This document shows, one piece after another, positions 36,759 to 45,276 of a stretch of 64,000 nucleotides of DNA. Positions within the stretch are counted from its first letter, which is position 1, and each line of letters opens with the position of its first letter. Position numbers and translations under genes: made by a program. The notes under the pieces were generated by a model. It saw nothing but the letters and a program-made list of their open reading frames with translations. It searched no databases and was not told the origin of the DNA. Source of the DNA: JAWVFM01 sp963771655 (GTDB taxonomy: Bacteria > Actinomycetota > Thermoleophilia > Solirubrobacterales > 70-9); the NCBI GenBank assembly GCA_963771655.1, contig CAVYUG010000004.1:496001-560000 (forward strand), given 5' to 3'.

Positions 36759-36959
36759 ATGAACTCGAAGACCGACTGGCATGCTCTCGGCATCGGACTC
36801 GTAGAAGAGACTCGGGGTCAGGAGGCTGCGGAGCACATTCGAAGGTCACCTGCAGAGATCTGTCCGGGTTTCGCCGGTTACGCTAGCGAGGCGGGTACGG
36901 CCGACGGTTGCGGGCGCGATGGCCTTGCCCTGGGCATTGCCGCGGAGGCGAGGTCATGA
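36759..36959 (+). CDS. Short carboxymuconolactone decarboxylase-like fragment
   Basis: A 66-residue frame starting with ATG after a good ribosome-binding site (GGAAGGGAG). HALGIGLVEETRGQEAAEHI and the following ICPGF resemble the N-terminus of 4-carboxymuconolactone decarboxylase family proteins, which usually have 110-250 residues and a Cys/His active site that is missing here. The stop overlaps the ATG of the oxidoreductase gene (ATGA). It may be a truncated leftover that still couples translation of the next gene, or a true small protein. Confidence 0.5.
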   Translation: MNSKTDWHALGIGLVEETRGQEAAEHIRRSPAEICPGFAGYASEAGTADGCGRDGLALGIAAEARS

Positions 36960-37954
36960 GCCCGTCCATGATGCGCGCCGTCGCTGTCGCGGAGTTTGGG
37001 CCGCCGCAGAACCTCCGACTCGTCGATCGGCCGATTCCAGAGCCTGACGAAGGCGAAGTGAGCGTCGATGTTGAGTACGCGGGCGTTGGCTTTGTCGACA
37101 CCATGCTGCGCTCCGGCGCCTTCCCGCTCGGGCTGCCGTTCGTGCCCGGCATCGAAGTGACCGGCCGCATCCGCGCCGTCGGGCCCGGCGTCGAAGGGCT
37201 CGCTTCCGGTCAGCCGGTCGCCGCGTTGCTCAACGATTTCGGGCGTACCGAGCGTGCCGGAGGATATGCCGAGGTCGCCGTCGCCCATCACCTCATGGTC
37301 GCCCCGTTGCCCGAAGACGCGGACCTCAAGCGAATTACCGCCGTGATCTCAAACGGCGTTGCTGCTTGGATCGCACTCCATCATCTGGCGGGCCTCAAGC
37401 AACGCGATCGAGTATTGGTGCTTGGCGTCGGCGGCGGACTCGGCGCGATCACGGCTCGTCTTGCCGCGCTTCACCCTGCCGCGCTCGTCGTCGGCGTAGT
37501 CGGCCGCGACCCGGAGCGAGGACCCGCGGAATGCAGCGAGGTCGTCATCGCCGAGGAGCTCGACGCCCGCCTTGACGAACTCAGCGAGGACGGTGCTGTC
37601 GATGTCGTCATCGATCCGGTCGGCGGTGCCCTGCGCACGACGGCGTTCAACCGACTGGCGCCTTTCGGGCGCCACCTCATCCTCGGAAATGCCAGCGGCG
37701 ACGATCCGCCGATCTCTGGCAACGACGTCTGGCTCAATACGCGGACCCTGAGCGGACTCAACGTCGGCGGCACCGCCGACCTGTGCCCGGGATTGGTTTC
37801 GGACGCGCTCGCCGCCGTCACCACATTGGTCATCCGGGGTGCGCTGCGCGAGCCGGCCCCTGCGATCGAGCCCCTAGCCCGTGCCAGCGGGGTACACCAG
37901 GCCATCGAGGAGCGCTCGGCACCGTTTAAGACACTGCTCTCCGTCTCGAGCTAA
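36956..37954 (+). CDS. Zinc-independent medium-chain oxidoreductase (quinone oxidoreductase-like)
   Basis: A 332-residue MDR-family protein. The N-terminal GroES-like domain has RAVAVAEFGPPQNLRLVD and FVPGIEVTGRIRAVGPGVEG. The Rossmann domain has VLVLGVGGGLGAITARLAAL for NADP binding and VDVVIDPVGG. Zinc-binding Cys residues are absent, as in quinone oxidoreductases and enoyl reductases. The substrate is unknown. It is coupled to the short fragment upstream. Confidence 0.85.
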   Translation: MSPSMMRAVAVAEFGPPQNLRLVDRPIPEPDEGEVSVDVEYAGVGFVDTMLRSGAFPLGLPFVPGIEVTGRIRAVGPGVEGLASGQPVAALLNDFGRTERAGGYAEVAVAHHLMVAPLPEDADLKRITAVISNGVAAWIALHHLAGLKQRDRVLVLGVGGGLGAITARLAALHPAALVVGVVGRDPERGPAECSEVVIAEELDARLDELSEDGAVDVVIDPVGGALRTTAFNRLAPFGRHLILGNASGDDPPISGNDVWLNTRTLSGLNVGGTADLCPGLVSDALAAVTTLVIRGALREPAPAIEPLARASGVHQAIEERSAPFKTLLSVSS

Positions 37955-38049
37955 GACGCGGCTCCGCTCCGCGCGAGAAGCGGCAGCGACTAGCGACTCG
38001 CCGCCGCGCGGATGCGTCGCGAGGGCGCAGGCACCCTAACCTCGCGGAG

Positions 38050-38508
38050 ATGGCGCGAACCGCACTCGAGGACAGGGGACAGATCCTCGACGAGCTCGCG
38101 GCTGCGATCGATCAGCTCGCGCTCGCGGTCGCGTGCCTGAGTGAGGCCTTTGAGCTGCTCGCCGTCGATGCCGCAGACCGTCTCGAGACTGAGCTGTATC
38201 GGCCCGTGCAAAAGGCCTTCGGGCGAGCCCAGCGCACGCACAATGGGTTCGCCGAGCGGTGCGCGCTCCCTAAGCGTGGGTTCGACCTGCCGTCACCGGG
38301 GCTGAGCTCGCAGGGGGTGGGTGCCTTCGTTGAGCGGGCGGTAACCGCGTCGACCGATGCGAACCGGAGGATCGCCGAGCTCCAGGATTCGATGCTGCCG
38401 ATCGAATCCGGCGATGCGGAATTGCGCACGGGACTCACCGATGCCCGCGAACTCCTCGACAGGGTGCCCGCCAGCGCTCGCCAGTTCCTGCGCACACTGG
38501 GTCGCTAG
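38050..38508 (+). CDS. Hypothetical mostly helical protein
   Basis: A 152-residue soluble protein. The first 70 residues and the region 95-150 are predicted from their pattern to be long amphipathic helices (ILDELAAAIDQLALAVACL; LTDARELLDRVPASARQFL), joined by a Gly/Pro-rich loop (PKRGFDLPSPGLSSQG). No signal peptide is present. I do not recognise the family. It sits alone, about 95 bases after the oxidoreductase gene and just before a repeat copy. Confidence 0.55.
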   Translation: MARTALEDRGQILDELAAAIDQLALAVACLSEAFELLAVDAADRLETELYRPVQKAFGRAQRTHNGFAERCALPKRGFDLPSPGLSSQGVGAFVERAVTASTDANRRIAELQDSMLPIESGDAELRTGLTDARELLDRVPASARQFLRTLGR

Positions 38509-38542
38509 TCACGGTCCCGACCCGGGAGGACAATCGGCACCC

Positions 38543-38694
38543 GCGGATGCTCGCAATGGACGACCAGGAGGAGGCCAACCCTCCGCCGGCTCCGTGCTCG
38601 TTCACCCACCATCGCGGTCGTCCGCTCTTGGGGCCCCAGCCCTTGCGGCTGAAGAGCAAGCGGTGACGCGGTCTTTGAGGCAGCCGGGGTACCG
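38543..38694 (+). repeat. Dispersed repeat, left-flank part only
   Basis: CGGATGCTCGCAATGGACG, followed by a further 130 bases ending CAGCCGGGGTACC, matches 52987-53138 with scattered changes. It is the stretch that follows the 3' end of the TadE-like gene in the 53-kb copy; here the gene fragment itself is missing. The rest of the 298-base gap (38509-38806) shows no other feature. Confidence 0.75.
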
Positions 38695-38806
38695 AGGGCC
38701 GCGACAACATCCGGATCGAGAAGCTCAGCCAGCCTTAGTCGTTCTCCGGCGGGATCTCGCCGTGCCTCGGCAGAGGCGCTGATCGGGCGCCCCGATAATT
38801 CCATCG

Positions 38807-39448
38807 ATGGCCTCGCGGCGCTACTCGACCGAACCTCGCGACACGAGAACGTTCACCGAGTCATTCGACCGCGCTTACTCCCGGTTCGCTCGCCTTTATG
38901 ACTTGGCCGTCAGGGTGCTACCGATTTGGCGGAGGTGGCTTCGTCACGCGCTCCCACACATCGATGGTCCGCGAGTACTTGAGGTCTCCTTCGGCACCGG
39001 TTGGCTGCTTACTCGCTACGCGGGACGGGTGGAGGCGAGCGGTGTCGATCTGAACGCGAAGATGGTTGCGATTACGCGTCGCAACCTGGAGCGCGCCGGA
39101 GTCCGGGCCGAGCTTCAGCAGGCCAACGTGGAATCGCTTCCCTACGCCGACGGGCGCTTCGACACCGTCGTCAACACGATGTCTTTCAGCGGGTACCCCG
39201 ACGGCGAACGGGCGATGTCGGAGTTGCGCCGCGTGCTGCGCCCCGGGGGGCGCCTCGTCTTGATCGACGTCAACTACCCCAGCGACGGCAACCGCCTCGG
39301 CGCCGCGGTGGTGAGCATGTGGAAGCGCTCCGGGGACCTCATCCGCGACATGGACCGGTTGCTGGGCGAGTTCGGCTTTCGGGTGCGTGAGCGGGAGATC
39401 GGCGGCTGCGGAAGCGTCCACCTCTACATCGCAACAAAGCCTGGATGA
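38807..39448 (+). CDS. Class I SAM-dependent methyltransferase (UbiE/Methyltransf_11-like)
   Basis: A 213-residue methyltransferase. SAM motif I is VLEVSFGTGW (the usual third Gly is replaced), motif II lies in SGVDLNAKMV, motif III region is ESLPYADGRFDTVVNTMSF, and LRRVLRPGGRLVLIDV is typical of the Methyltransf_11 group. Substrate is unknown. A decayed second methyltransferase follows directly, so the locus probably arose by duplication or was once larger. Confidence 0.82.
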   Translation: MASRRYSTEPRDTRTFTESFDRAYSRFARLYDLAVRVLPIWRRWLRHALPHIDGPRVLEVSFGTGWLLTRYAGRVEASGVDLNAKMVAITRRNLERAGVRAELQQANVESLPYADGRFDTVVNTMSFSGYPDGERAMSELRRVLRPGGRLVLIDVNYPSDGNRLGAAVVSMWKRSGDLIRDMDRLLGEFGFRVREREIGGCGSVHLYIATKPG

Positions 39449-39778
39449 ACGTACTCGCCCCAAAATCGCGTCGCGCGCACCTACGACCGGATCCGAGCGG
39501 CGGCGGTTGTCTCGGAGGCCCGTCGCTTGCTGGTCCCGGGCGGAAAGCTTTGCCTGGTCAGCCTCACCCACGGGGAGCGGCGGTCGATCCGGTCGTTTCC
39601 CGAGCGTGGCAGCGCGTCTGGTCGCGCTGGCCGGCCATCGTCGGTGGCTGCAGGCCAATAGAGCTGTCCCCGCAGCTCGGCCGGGAGATTGGGTGGCGGA
39701 GCATCGAAGCGTCGCCAGCGCCTGGGGGCTCAGCTCTGACGTCCTTGTCGCCCAGCGGGTTTCAGACTCCGGAGTAGT
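39449..39778 (+). pseudogene. Decayed C-terminal fragment of a second methyltransferase
   Basis: Three frames must be joined to follow the homology: EARRLLVPGGKLCLVSLTHG (first frame), then SRAWQRVWSRWPAIVGGCRP and IELSPQLGREIGW (second), then VAEHRSVASAWGLSSDVL and VAQRV (third). This is the end of a methyltransferase that lacks its SAM-binding half. At least two frameshifts plus the missing 5' end make it a real pseudogene. Confidence 0.65.
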
Positions 39779-39806
39779 TCCGGCGGCAGCGCGTAGTCTC
39801 GACCCG

Positions 39807-40277
39807 ATGAGACCTGGTCGCGTTGTGAAGTGGTTGCTCAGAGCGCCGGTCGCCCTCTACGCCGCACACGCTGGTTGGGTGCTGGGCCACCGCTTTCTCT
39901 TGCTCGTTCACCGTGGCCGGCGGACCGGTCGCGCCTATGGCACGGTCCTCGAGGTGGTTGCATGGGACGCGGCGGCCCAAGAGGCGATTGTGATGTCCGG
40001 GTTCGGGCGAGGCTCTCAGTGGTACCAGAACGTCTTGGCAAGCGACCCGTTCGAGGTGCGAATCGCCCGGCTTCGATTCAAACCTCGGGTGCGCCAGCTC
40101 GAGTCGGACGAGGCCGCGGACGTGCTGGCCGCCTACGAACGACGCAACCGTGTCGCCGCTCCGCTTGTCCGCGCCATCCTCTCGAAGCTCACCGGCTTTC
40201 GCTATGACGGCTCGGTATCCGCCCGCCGGCGAGCCGTGCACGTGCTCCCGCTCGTCGCGTTTCGCCCGCGCGACTGA
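39807..40277 (+). CDS. Deazaflavin (F420)-dependent nitroreductase family protein
   Basis: A 156-residue protein with a split beta-barrel pattern: HRFLLLVHRGRRTGRAYGTV, LEVVAWD, FGRGSQWYQNVLASDP, and RVRQLESDEAADVLAAYERR. These match the Ddn/F420H2-dependent quinone reductase family of actinobacteria, which use the deazaflavin cofactor F420. The HRGRRTG segment fits the cofactor phosphate-binding site. The N-terminal helix (WLLRAPVALYAAHAGWVLG) may bind membrane. ATG at 39807 is the only start that leaves the helix intact. Confidence 0.82.
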   Translation: MRPGRVVKWLLRAPVALYAAHAGWVLGHRFLLLVHRGRRTGRAYGTVLEVVAWDAAAQEAIVMSGFGRGSQWYQNVLASDPFEVRIARLRFKPRVRQLESDEAADVLAAYERRNRVAAPLVRAILSKLTGFRYDGSVSARRRAVHVLPLVAFRPRD

Positions 40278-40308
40278 GCCCGGCATGGACAGCGCTCCAC
40301 CGACCGCA

Positions 40309-40694
40309 CTAGCGGCGACGGGGTCTTTGAGTCAGCCCGGGTACCTCGTCCCGATTCGCCCCCGCCAGGGAGGCTCCTCGCCGGCGCAGAAGACGTAGGA
40401 GTCGCGGCCGGAAAGGGTCTCGAGCGGAACCAGCTTGGGAACAGCCGTCTCGAGCAGCGGCGTCTTGGCGAGGTCCGCGACCTGCGCCGACGTCGCATCC
40501 CGAGTCACCCTCGACCAGCCGACGAATGGTATGTAGAGCCAATTGGTAACCCTGCACCTCGCTGGGCGGCTAAGCGGAGACGACCGCTCAGGCCGCGAGG
40601 CGGGCGCCCCGAGCGCACAGCCGGTCCCGCTTCCGCTCCTCGTCCAGTCCGGGCGACCCGCGACCTTCCCCCCAGACGCCTCCTTTCACGCGGA
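40309..40694 (+). repeat. Dispersed repeat, long form, copy 1
   Basis: About 385 bases match 44244-44630 in the same orientation with scattered changes and small gaps. It joins two parts: the 3' end of a TadE-like gene (read on the minus strand), and a second module (40542-40694) that is absent from the full gene at 53 kb. The second module holds a 33-codon frame on the minus strand (GTG at 40689, stop at 40588). With the next 74 bases it fills the 491-base gap between genes; nothing else is seen there. Confidence 0.8.
40332..40541 (-). pseudogene. 3' fragment of the TadE/pilin-like gene, copy 1
   Basis: Sixty-nine codons and a stop match the C-terminus of the full-length gene at 53.1 kb (WLYIPFVGWSRVTR, then PKLVPLETL and GRDSYVF) with about ten residue changes. 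The frame breaks just upstream of the first Trp, so no full protein can be made. Confidence 0.75.
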
Positions 40695-40768
40695 ACCGGA
40701 AGCGCGCCGACGGCCCGGGATGTGCCTCAAGCTCAAGGCGCGCCCGCGAGCGCCCGATAGGCAGGTGT

Positions 40769-42178
40769 GTGACCCGCGGCGCCGCCACCGTGCTCCTCAC
40801 GCTCGCGCTCGCCGTGGCGGGCGCCACCGCCGCCCTGGCCCAGGAGCCGGGCTCACCGGCAGATCAGGGCCTCGGCCGGCTCATCACTCAGACCGCGAAG
40901 CGGGGCACGCTGAAGCCGGTGAAGGGAGCGCACCACCTCGCCCTGAAGCTCCGAGGCGTTGCCCCCCAGGTCGTGTGGTTCGACGATCGACCGGCACGTC
41001 GGACGGGGCAGATCCCTGTCGGGCGCTTCGTCCGCTCCTGGGCTCGGTTCGGCTTCGAGGAGGTTCCGCCCAACGCCGCCCTCACCCTGCTCGACGCCTC
41101 AGACGACGAGGACACCGTCGTCCTCAAGCTCGGCGCCCCCCACTACAACCGGAAGACGAGGACCGTGCGCTACCCGGCGAAGCTCCTCCACAGGGCGACC
41201 GGAAACCTCTCCCACCTCGAGCGCCAGCGCGACGATCACGTCCCTCGGCACTTCACTTCTGCCTCGCTTTTCATCGACGACGCCGGCTACGGGCTGCCCG
41301 CCGGCTGCCAGCCGGGCCTGCCGTACATCAAGTGCACCTACACCAGCTCGACCACGCTCTCGGTCGACTCGATGGTGAGCCAGCTCCAGTCCGGCCTCGG
41401 ACGGCCGATCGACTCACCGACGCCGCTCTGGGTCCAAGCATGGGGTGGGCGGGGAGCGAAGGGCGCGAGCGATCGAGGCGACGACGGCGCGTTCGGCGGC
41501 TACGCCGGTTACGCGATCTCGGTCCCGTCGGTCGGCGCGCTCAGCGGTGACGAGCTCTACCTCTACGTCGGCGCCAGCGGCTCCGAGCACGCCAACTCAG
41601 GCGGCCAGGGCGGGGCCTCGACGATCGTCTCGACGCAGGCGATCTCGCGGATCACCGACTTCCCCGGCGGACTGCAGGTGGTGGCGGGCGGCTCCGGCGG
41701 GGGCGCGAGGGGGTGCGGCGGCGTGGGCCGCGGCGGCGGCGGGGGCGTGGCGATCGCGAGTAACGCGCTCACCGACCAGAGTGGCGCCGGTCCGAGCGGC
41801 GGCGGACGCGCCGTCGGTCAGGGTGGAAGCGGCGGCGATGGGGGCGGCGCCGGCGACACGGACGAAGGCGCTGGGACCGATGGCCTCGGCGGCTATGGCG
41901 GTCAGGGGAAGCTGAGCTCCACGGTCGGATGGGTCAACCTGGACGCGGTCGACCCGGCCGCGGCCGGCTGGACCACCGGAGCGGGCGGCGGAGGACACGG
42001 CGGCGGCGGCGGCGGCTATGGCGGCGGCGGCTCGGGCGGTGCATGCGGCGGCGGTGGTGGTGGCGGCAGCTGGGCCCGCAGCTATGTCCGGGCTATGTTC
42101 GACCCGGACTCGCCGCTTGATTCGGAGCAGGCCGACGGAGCCCAGTCCAAGGTCGTGCTCACCTTCAACCTCGGCTGA
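40769..42178 (+). CDS. Secreted glycine-rich protein
   Basis: A 469-residue protein with a signal peptide (hydrophobic core to ATAALAQ near residue 24). Residues 30-190 form a mixed domain with YLYVGASGSE and similar strands further on; residues 190-440 are mostly Gly with short Gly/Ala/Ser runs. The last 30 residues (FDPDSPLDSEQ) are non-repetitive. The Gly-rich part resembles surface proteins with glycine-rich beta or collagen-like cores. It resembles PE_PGRS proteins only in composition. GTG at 40769 follows directly after a repeat copy. Confidence 0.75.
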   Translation: MTRGAATVLLTLALAVAGATAALAQEPGSPADQGLGRLITQTAKRGTLKPVKGAHHLALKLRGVAPQVVWFDDRPARRTGQIPVGRFVRSWARFGFEEVPPNAALTLLDASDDEDTVVLKLGAPHYNRKTRTVRYPAKLLHRATGNLSHLERQRDDHVPRHFTSASLFIDDAGYGLPAGCQPGLPYIKCTYTSSTTLSVDSMVSQLQSGLGRPIDSPTPLWVQAWGGRGAKGASDRGDDGAFGGYAGYAISVPSVGALSGDELYLYVGASGSEHANSGGQGGASTIVSTQAISRITDFPGGLQVVAGGSGGGARGCGGVGRGGGGGVAIASNALTDQSGAGPSGGGRAVGQGGSGGDGGGAGDTDEGAGTDGLGGYGGQGKLSSTVGWVNLDAVDPAAAGWTTGAGGGGHGGGGGGYGGGGSGGACGGGGGGGSWARSYVRAMFDPDSPLDSEQADGAQSKVVLTFNLG

Positions 42179-42341
42179 GAACGGCGTCAGCCGCGCCACG
42201 GCGAAGCGGCAGCGGTTCGCGCGACAGCCCGCGTCGAAAATCAGGGTAGGTGGCAGCGGCGAAGGCTGCGTCGCGTCGGTCCTCCTTCGCGCGAAACGCG
42301 GCCGGCAAAGGCGGGCGGCCTACCCGACCGATACGAATCCG

Positions 42342-43328
42342 CTAGGCACCCGACCCGACGCTGAGCGCGACCTTGCCGCCGGCGCCCCCGGCGTCCATGA
42401 AGCGGATCGCCTCGGCGGCCTCGGCGAGCGGGAAGGTGCGGCCGACGACCGGCATCACCTCGCCCGCCTCAATCCGCTCCCGCAGCGCCTCCAGGTCCTC
42501 GGCGTGCTCCTGGTAGGTCACCGGCCGAAGCCGCTGGCCGACAAACAGCGAGAGCAGGGGGGCGCGGAGGATCTGGCGCCCGAAGCCGCCGGTCCACCGC
42601 CCACCCCCCTCGCCGCCGACGATCACGAGCGTGCCCCGCGCGGTCAGCGCGCGGCGAAGATGCGAGAGCGAGCGGCGGCCCGCGGTGTCGACGATCAGGT
42701 CGAACTGGCGGCGGCCGTCGGCGAAGTCCTCGCGGGTGTAGTCGATCGTCTCGTCGGCGCCGATCGACCGGACGAGCTCCGCCTTCCTCCGGCTGCAGAC
42801 GCCGGTGACGTGGGCGCCGAAGGCCTTCGCCAGTTGGACGGCGAACGTCCCGACGCCGCCGCCGGCGCCGATGATCAGCGCCCGCTGTCCGGCCTCGAGC
42901 TCGCCCCTGTCACGGAGGCTGTGAAGCGCGGTGCCGCCCGAGACGGGGACGGCGGCCGCCTGCTCGAAGCTCACGTTCGACGGCTTCGGCGCCAGGCGAT
43001 CCTCGCGCGCGGGCGCGAACTCGGCGAACGAGCCCTCGCAGACGCCAAACACCTCGTCGCCGGGCCGAAACCGGGTCACGGCCGCGCCGACCGCCTCGAC
43101 CCGCCCCGCAACCTCGGTACCGCGCACGGGGAGCTTCGGCGCCCGCAATCCGAAGCCCATGATCCGCACCATGTACGGAAGCCCGCTCATCAAGTGCCAG
43201 ACGCCCTGGTCGACGCCCGCCGCCTTGACGGCGACGAGCACTTGGTTGTCGGCGATCGCCGGCTTCTCGATCTCCCGCAGCGCGAGCACCTCGGTCCCGC
43301 CATAGGCGTCCTGGACGATCGCCTTCAC
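42342..43328 (-). CDS. NAD(P)-dependent medium-chain oxidoreductase (alcohol dehydrogenase/quinone oxidoreductase-like)
   Basis: A 328-residue MDR protein starting MKAIVQDAYGG. The N-terminal domain has VRGTEVAGRVEAVGAAVTRF and the Rossmann domain has ALIIGAGGGVGTFAVQLAKA, then FDLIVDTAG. No zinc-site Cys cluster is seen. Members of this branch act as quinone oxidoreductases, enoyl reductases or NAD(P)-dependent alcohol dehydrogenases. The protein differs clearly from the MDR protein at 37 kb. The 163 bases downstream, toward the glycine-rich gene, hold no feature I can name. Confidence 0.87.
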   Translation of the reverse strand: MKAIVQDAYGGTEVLALREIEKPAIADNQVLVAVKAAGVDQGVWHLMSGLPYMVRIMGFGLRAPKLPVRGTEVAGRVEAVGAAVTRFRPGDEVFGVCEGSFAEFAPAREDRLAPKPSNVSFEQAAAVPVSGGTALHSLRDRGELEAGQRALIIGAGGGVGTFAVQLAKAFGAHVTGVCSRRKAELVRSIGADETIDYTREDFADGRRQFDLIVDTAGRRSLSHLRRALTARGTLVIVGGEGGGRWTGGFGRQILRAPLLSLFVGQRLRPVTYQEHAEDLEALRERIEAGEVMPVVGRTFPLAEAAEAIRFMDAGGAGGKVALSVGSGA

Positions 43329-43545
43329 TGACCCGGCAAGCTCTCACAAAGCGAGCCCTCGGCGCGCTGCCGTCAGGCTGACCTCAGTGTCATCGTCGGC
43401 CCACGGTCGACGGTTGGCGTCCGACCGAGCCGCTTGATGCTCGGAGCGACGCCGCGCCGACTCCTAGTACCGGTAATGACGTGCCGGGCCACTGCCGCCT
43501 TGCGCGAGAGGCGGGCACGCGGTGTGGTTGGTCTCAAAGGGCGGA

Positions 43546-44055
43546 CTACGAACCCTCGGCCTCACCGTCCGGTGAGGGCTGTTCGCCGAGCGGATCCTCC
43601 CGGGCGGGGTTTGGGGACTGCCACTCCAAGGCCGTAAAACCTGCGGAGTGGACTCCGATCGCAACGAGAGAGCTTCCGAGAATCACCGCACCGGCGATCC
43701 AATCGAGGTGCCAGAACCCGGCGACCAGTCCGACGAAGGCGGCGCCCTGAGCGACGGCTCTTGCGACGGCCACAATGCGTGAACTGGTCCGACGGCGCCG
43801 GAACTGTTCCTGGCGGTTGACCACGATCAGGGCGGCCAGCAGCGGGATCGCGACCGCGAAGGCGATGACGCAGGTCGTCGCGGAGGTATCCACGGGGTAG
43901 GGGAGCAGCGCCTGCACCATGACGATGCCGATTGCCATCAGCCCGCCGTAGATCAGGCTCTCCTGACGGAGCCACTCCTCTCCCAGCTCGGGATCGTGGG
44001 CGAGCCGTTCGGCCTCTTGCTCGGCGGCTTTCCTGAGGGCTTGACCTTCGGACAT
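43546..44055 (-). CDS. Small membrane protein of unknown function
   Basis: A 169-residue protein. A charged N-terminus (residues 1-35) precedes four hydrophobic segments: LIYGGLMAIGIVMVQALL, CVIAFAVAIPLLAALIVV, AVAQGAAFVGLVAGFW and AGAVILGSSLVAIGV. Between helices 2 and 3 there is a basic stretch (EQFRRRRTSSR). The tail is acidic. I do not recognise the family. The 217-base gap to the oxidoreductase gene shows nothing else. Confidence 0.65.
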   Translation of the reverse strand: MSEGQALRKAAEQEAERLAHDPELGEEWLRQESLIYGGLMAIGIVMVQALLPYPVDTSATTCVIAFAVAIPLLAALIVVNRQEQFRRRRTSSRIVAVARAVAQGAAFVGLVAGFWHLDWIAGAVILGSSLVAIGVHSAGFTALEWQSPNPAREDPLGEQPSPDGEAEGS

Positions 44056-44243
44056 CGCAGACCTCCAATGACGGGACCTGGCGAGTCAGTCTCGCGCATC
44101 GCGATCGGATTGAGCCGCGAGCGATCATGCTGGCCCATGCGGCGCAGGCGTCGCACGGGACGACGGCAATAGTGGCGGCCCGGCCCCATTACTCGCTCCC
44201 GGATTGGGTGAGAAGCAGGCGTGAAGCCCTGCGGGCTGAAAGA

Positions 44244-44630
44244 GCTAGCGGTGACGCGGTCCTTGAGTCAGCCCGGGGTACCTCGTCCCGATTCGCCCCC
44301 GCCAGGGCGGCTCCTCGCCGGCGCGGAAGACGTAGGAGTCGCGGCCCGACAGGGTCTCGAGCGGAACCAACTTGGGAACGGCCGCGTCGAGGAGCGGGGT
44401 CCGCGCGAGGGCTGCGACCTGCGCCGAGGTGGCGTGACGCGTGACGCGTGACCACCCGACAAAAGGTATCTAGAGCCAGTTAGTAACCCTGCACTGCCTG
44501 GGCGGCAAAGCCGAGACGACCGCTCAGCCCGCGAAGTGGGCGTCCAGAGCCAAGCCGGACCCGCGCTCCTGCTCCTTGTCCATTCCGGGCGTCTCGCGAC
44601 CCTCCCCCCAGACGCTTGCTTTCACGCGGA
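44244..44630 (+). repeat. Dispersed repeat, long form, copy 2
   Basis: Matches 40309-40694 in the same orientation. It starts CTAGCGGTGACGCGGTCC, passes through a TadE-like 3' fragment, and ends CTTTCACGCGGA. A 33-codon minus-strand frame (GTG at 44625, stop at 44524) aligns without gaps with that of copy 1. It lies in a 767-base region between genes (44056-44822) in which I see nothing else. Confidence 0.8.
44271..44478 (-). pseudogene. 3' fragment of the TadE/pilin-like gene, copy 2
   Basis: The reading matches IPFVGWSRVTRHATSAQVA, then PKLVPLETLSGRDSYVFRAG of the full-length gene, but the codon after the first Trp-Leu is TAG and an extra G near 44275 removes the stop found in the other copies. 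It is clearly not functional. Confidence 0.7.
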
Positions 44631-44822
44631 GGGAGCAGCGAGGCAGTGGAGGATTGTGCGCGGCTAAGGGGTCTGGTGGCCGCCTGGATCACGTCATCGC
44701 GCATTTCGTCGCGTTCACTGGGTGTCGCTGCCCGCCACGGCGAACTACGCATCGTTCCCGTGGCTGGACGCGGATGACGGCGCCTCTCGGGGCACTTACC
44801 GTGGAGTCCAGCCCAAACGGAG

Positions 44823-45257
44823 GTGAGGGTGGCCAACGACCAGCAGAAATACGAGGTGGAGGCCCGCATCGCGCAGCCGGGTCGTTCGGAGATCTCGACC
44901 AAACGAGCGACGATCGCCTTCGACAGCTCGCCCCAGATGGGCAACGAGCTTCCCGGCCCCGCGGAGCTTCTCTGCAGCGCGTTTGCCGCCTGCCTCCTCA
45001 AGAACGTCGAGCGCTTCTCCGAGATGCTTCCCTTCCGCCGGCAGGGAGCCTCGGTGCGCGTCGAAGCCGAGCGCCAACAGACGCCGCCGAGGTTCGTCCG
45101 GATTGGCTATGAGCTCCGGGTGGTCACCGAAGAGCCGCCCGAGCGCGTCGAGCTTCTGCAGCGAAACCTCGCCACGTACGGCACCGTCTACAACACGCTC
45201 GCGGAAGTCTGCGAGATCTCTGGCGAGGTCATCGGGGTCTCACCGTCTCGGGAATAG
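44823..45257 (+). CDS. OsmC family protein
   Basis: A 144-residue protein of the OsmC/Ohr thiol peroxidase superfamily. LPGPAELLCSAFAACLLKNVE contains the first conserved Cys of the second helix, and EVCEISGEV holds the second, the two-Cys pattern used to reduce organic peroxides. SVRVEAERQQ and VRIGYELRV are the central strands. A GTG start at 44823 is used; another GTG two codons later is possible. The following rhodanese-like gene starts 19 bases downstream. Confidence 0.8.
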   Translation: MRVANDQQKYEVEARIAQPGRSEISTKRATIAFDSSPQMGNELPGPAELLCSAFAACLLKNVERFSEMLPFRRQGASVRVEAERQQTPPRFVRIGYELRVVTEEPPERVELLQRNLATYGTVYNTLAEVCEISGEVIGVSPSRE

Positions 45258-45276
45258 AGCAGCTCGGGCAAGCCGG

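Noticed and set aside
40769..42178. PE_PGRS protein of mycobacterial type
   Set aside because: There is a signal peptide and no PE domain; only the glycine content is similar.
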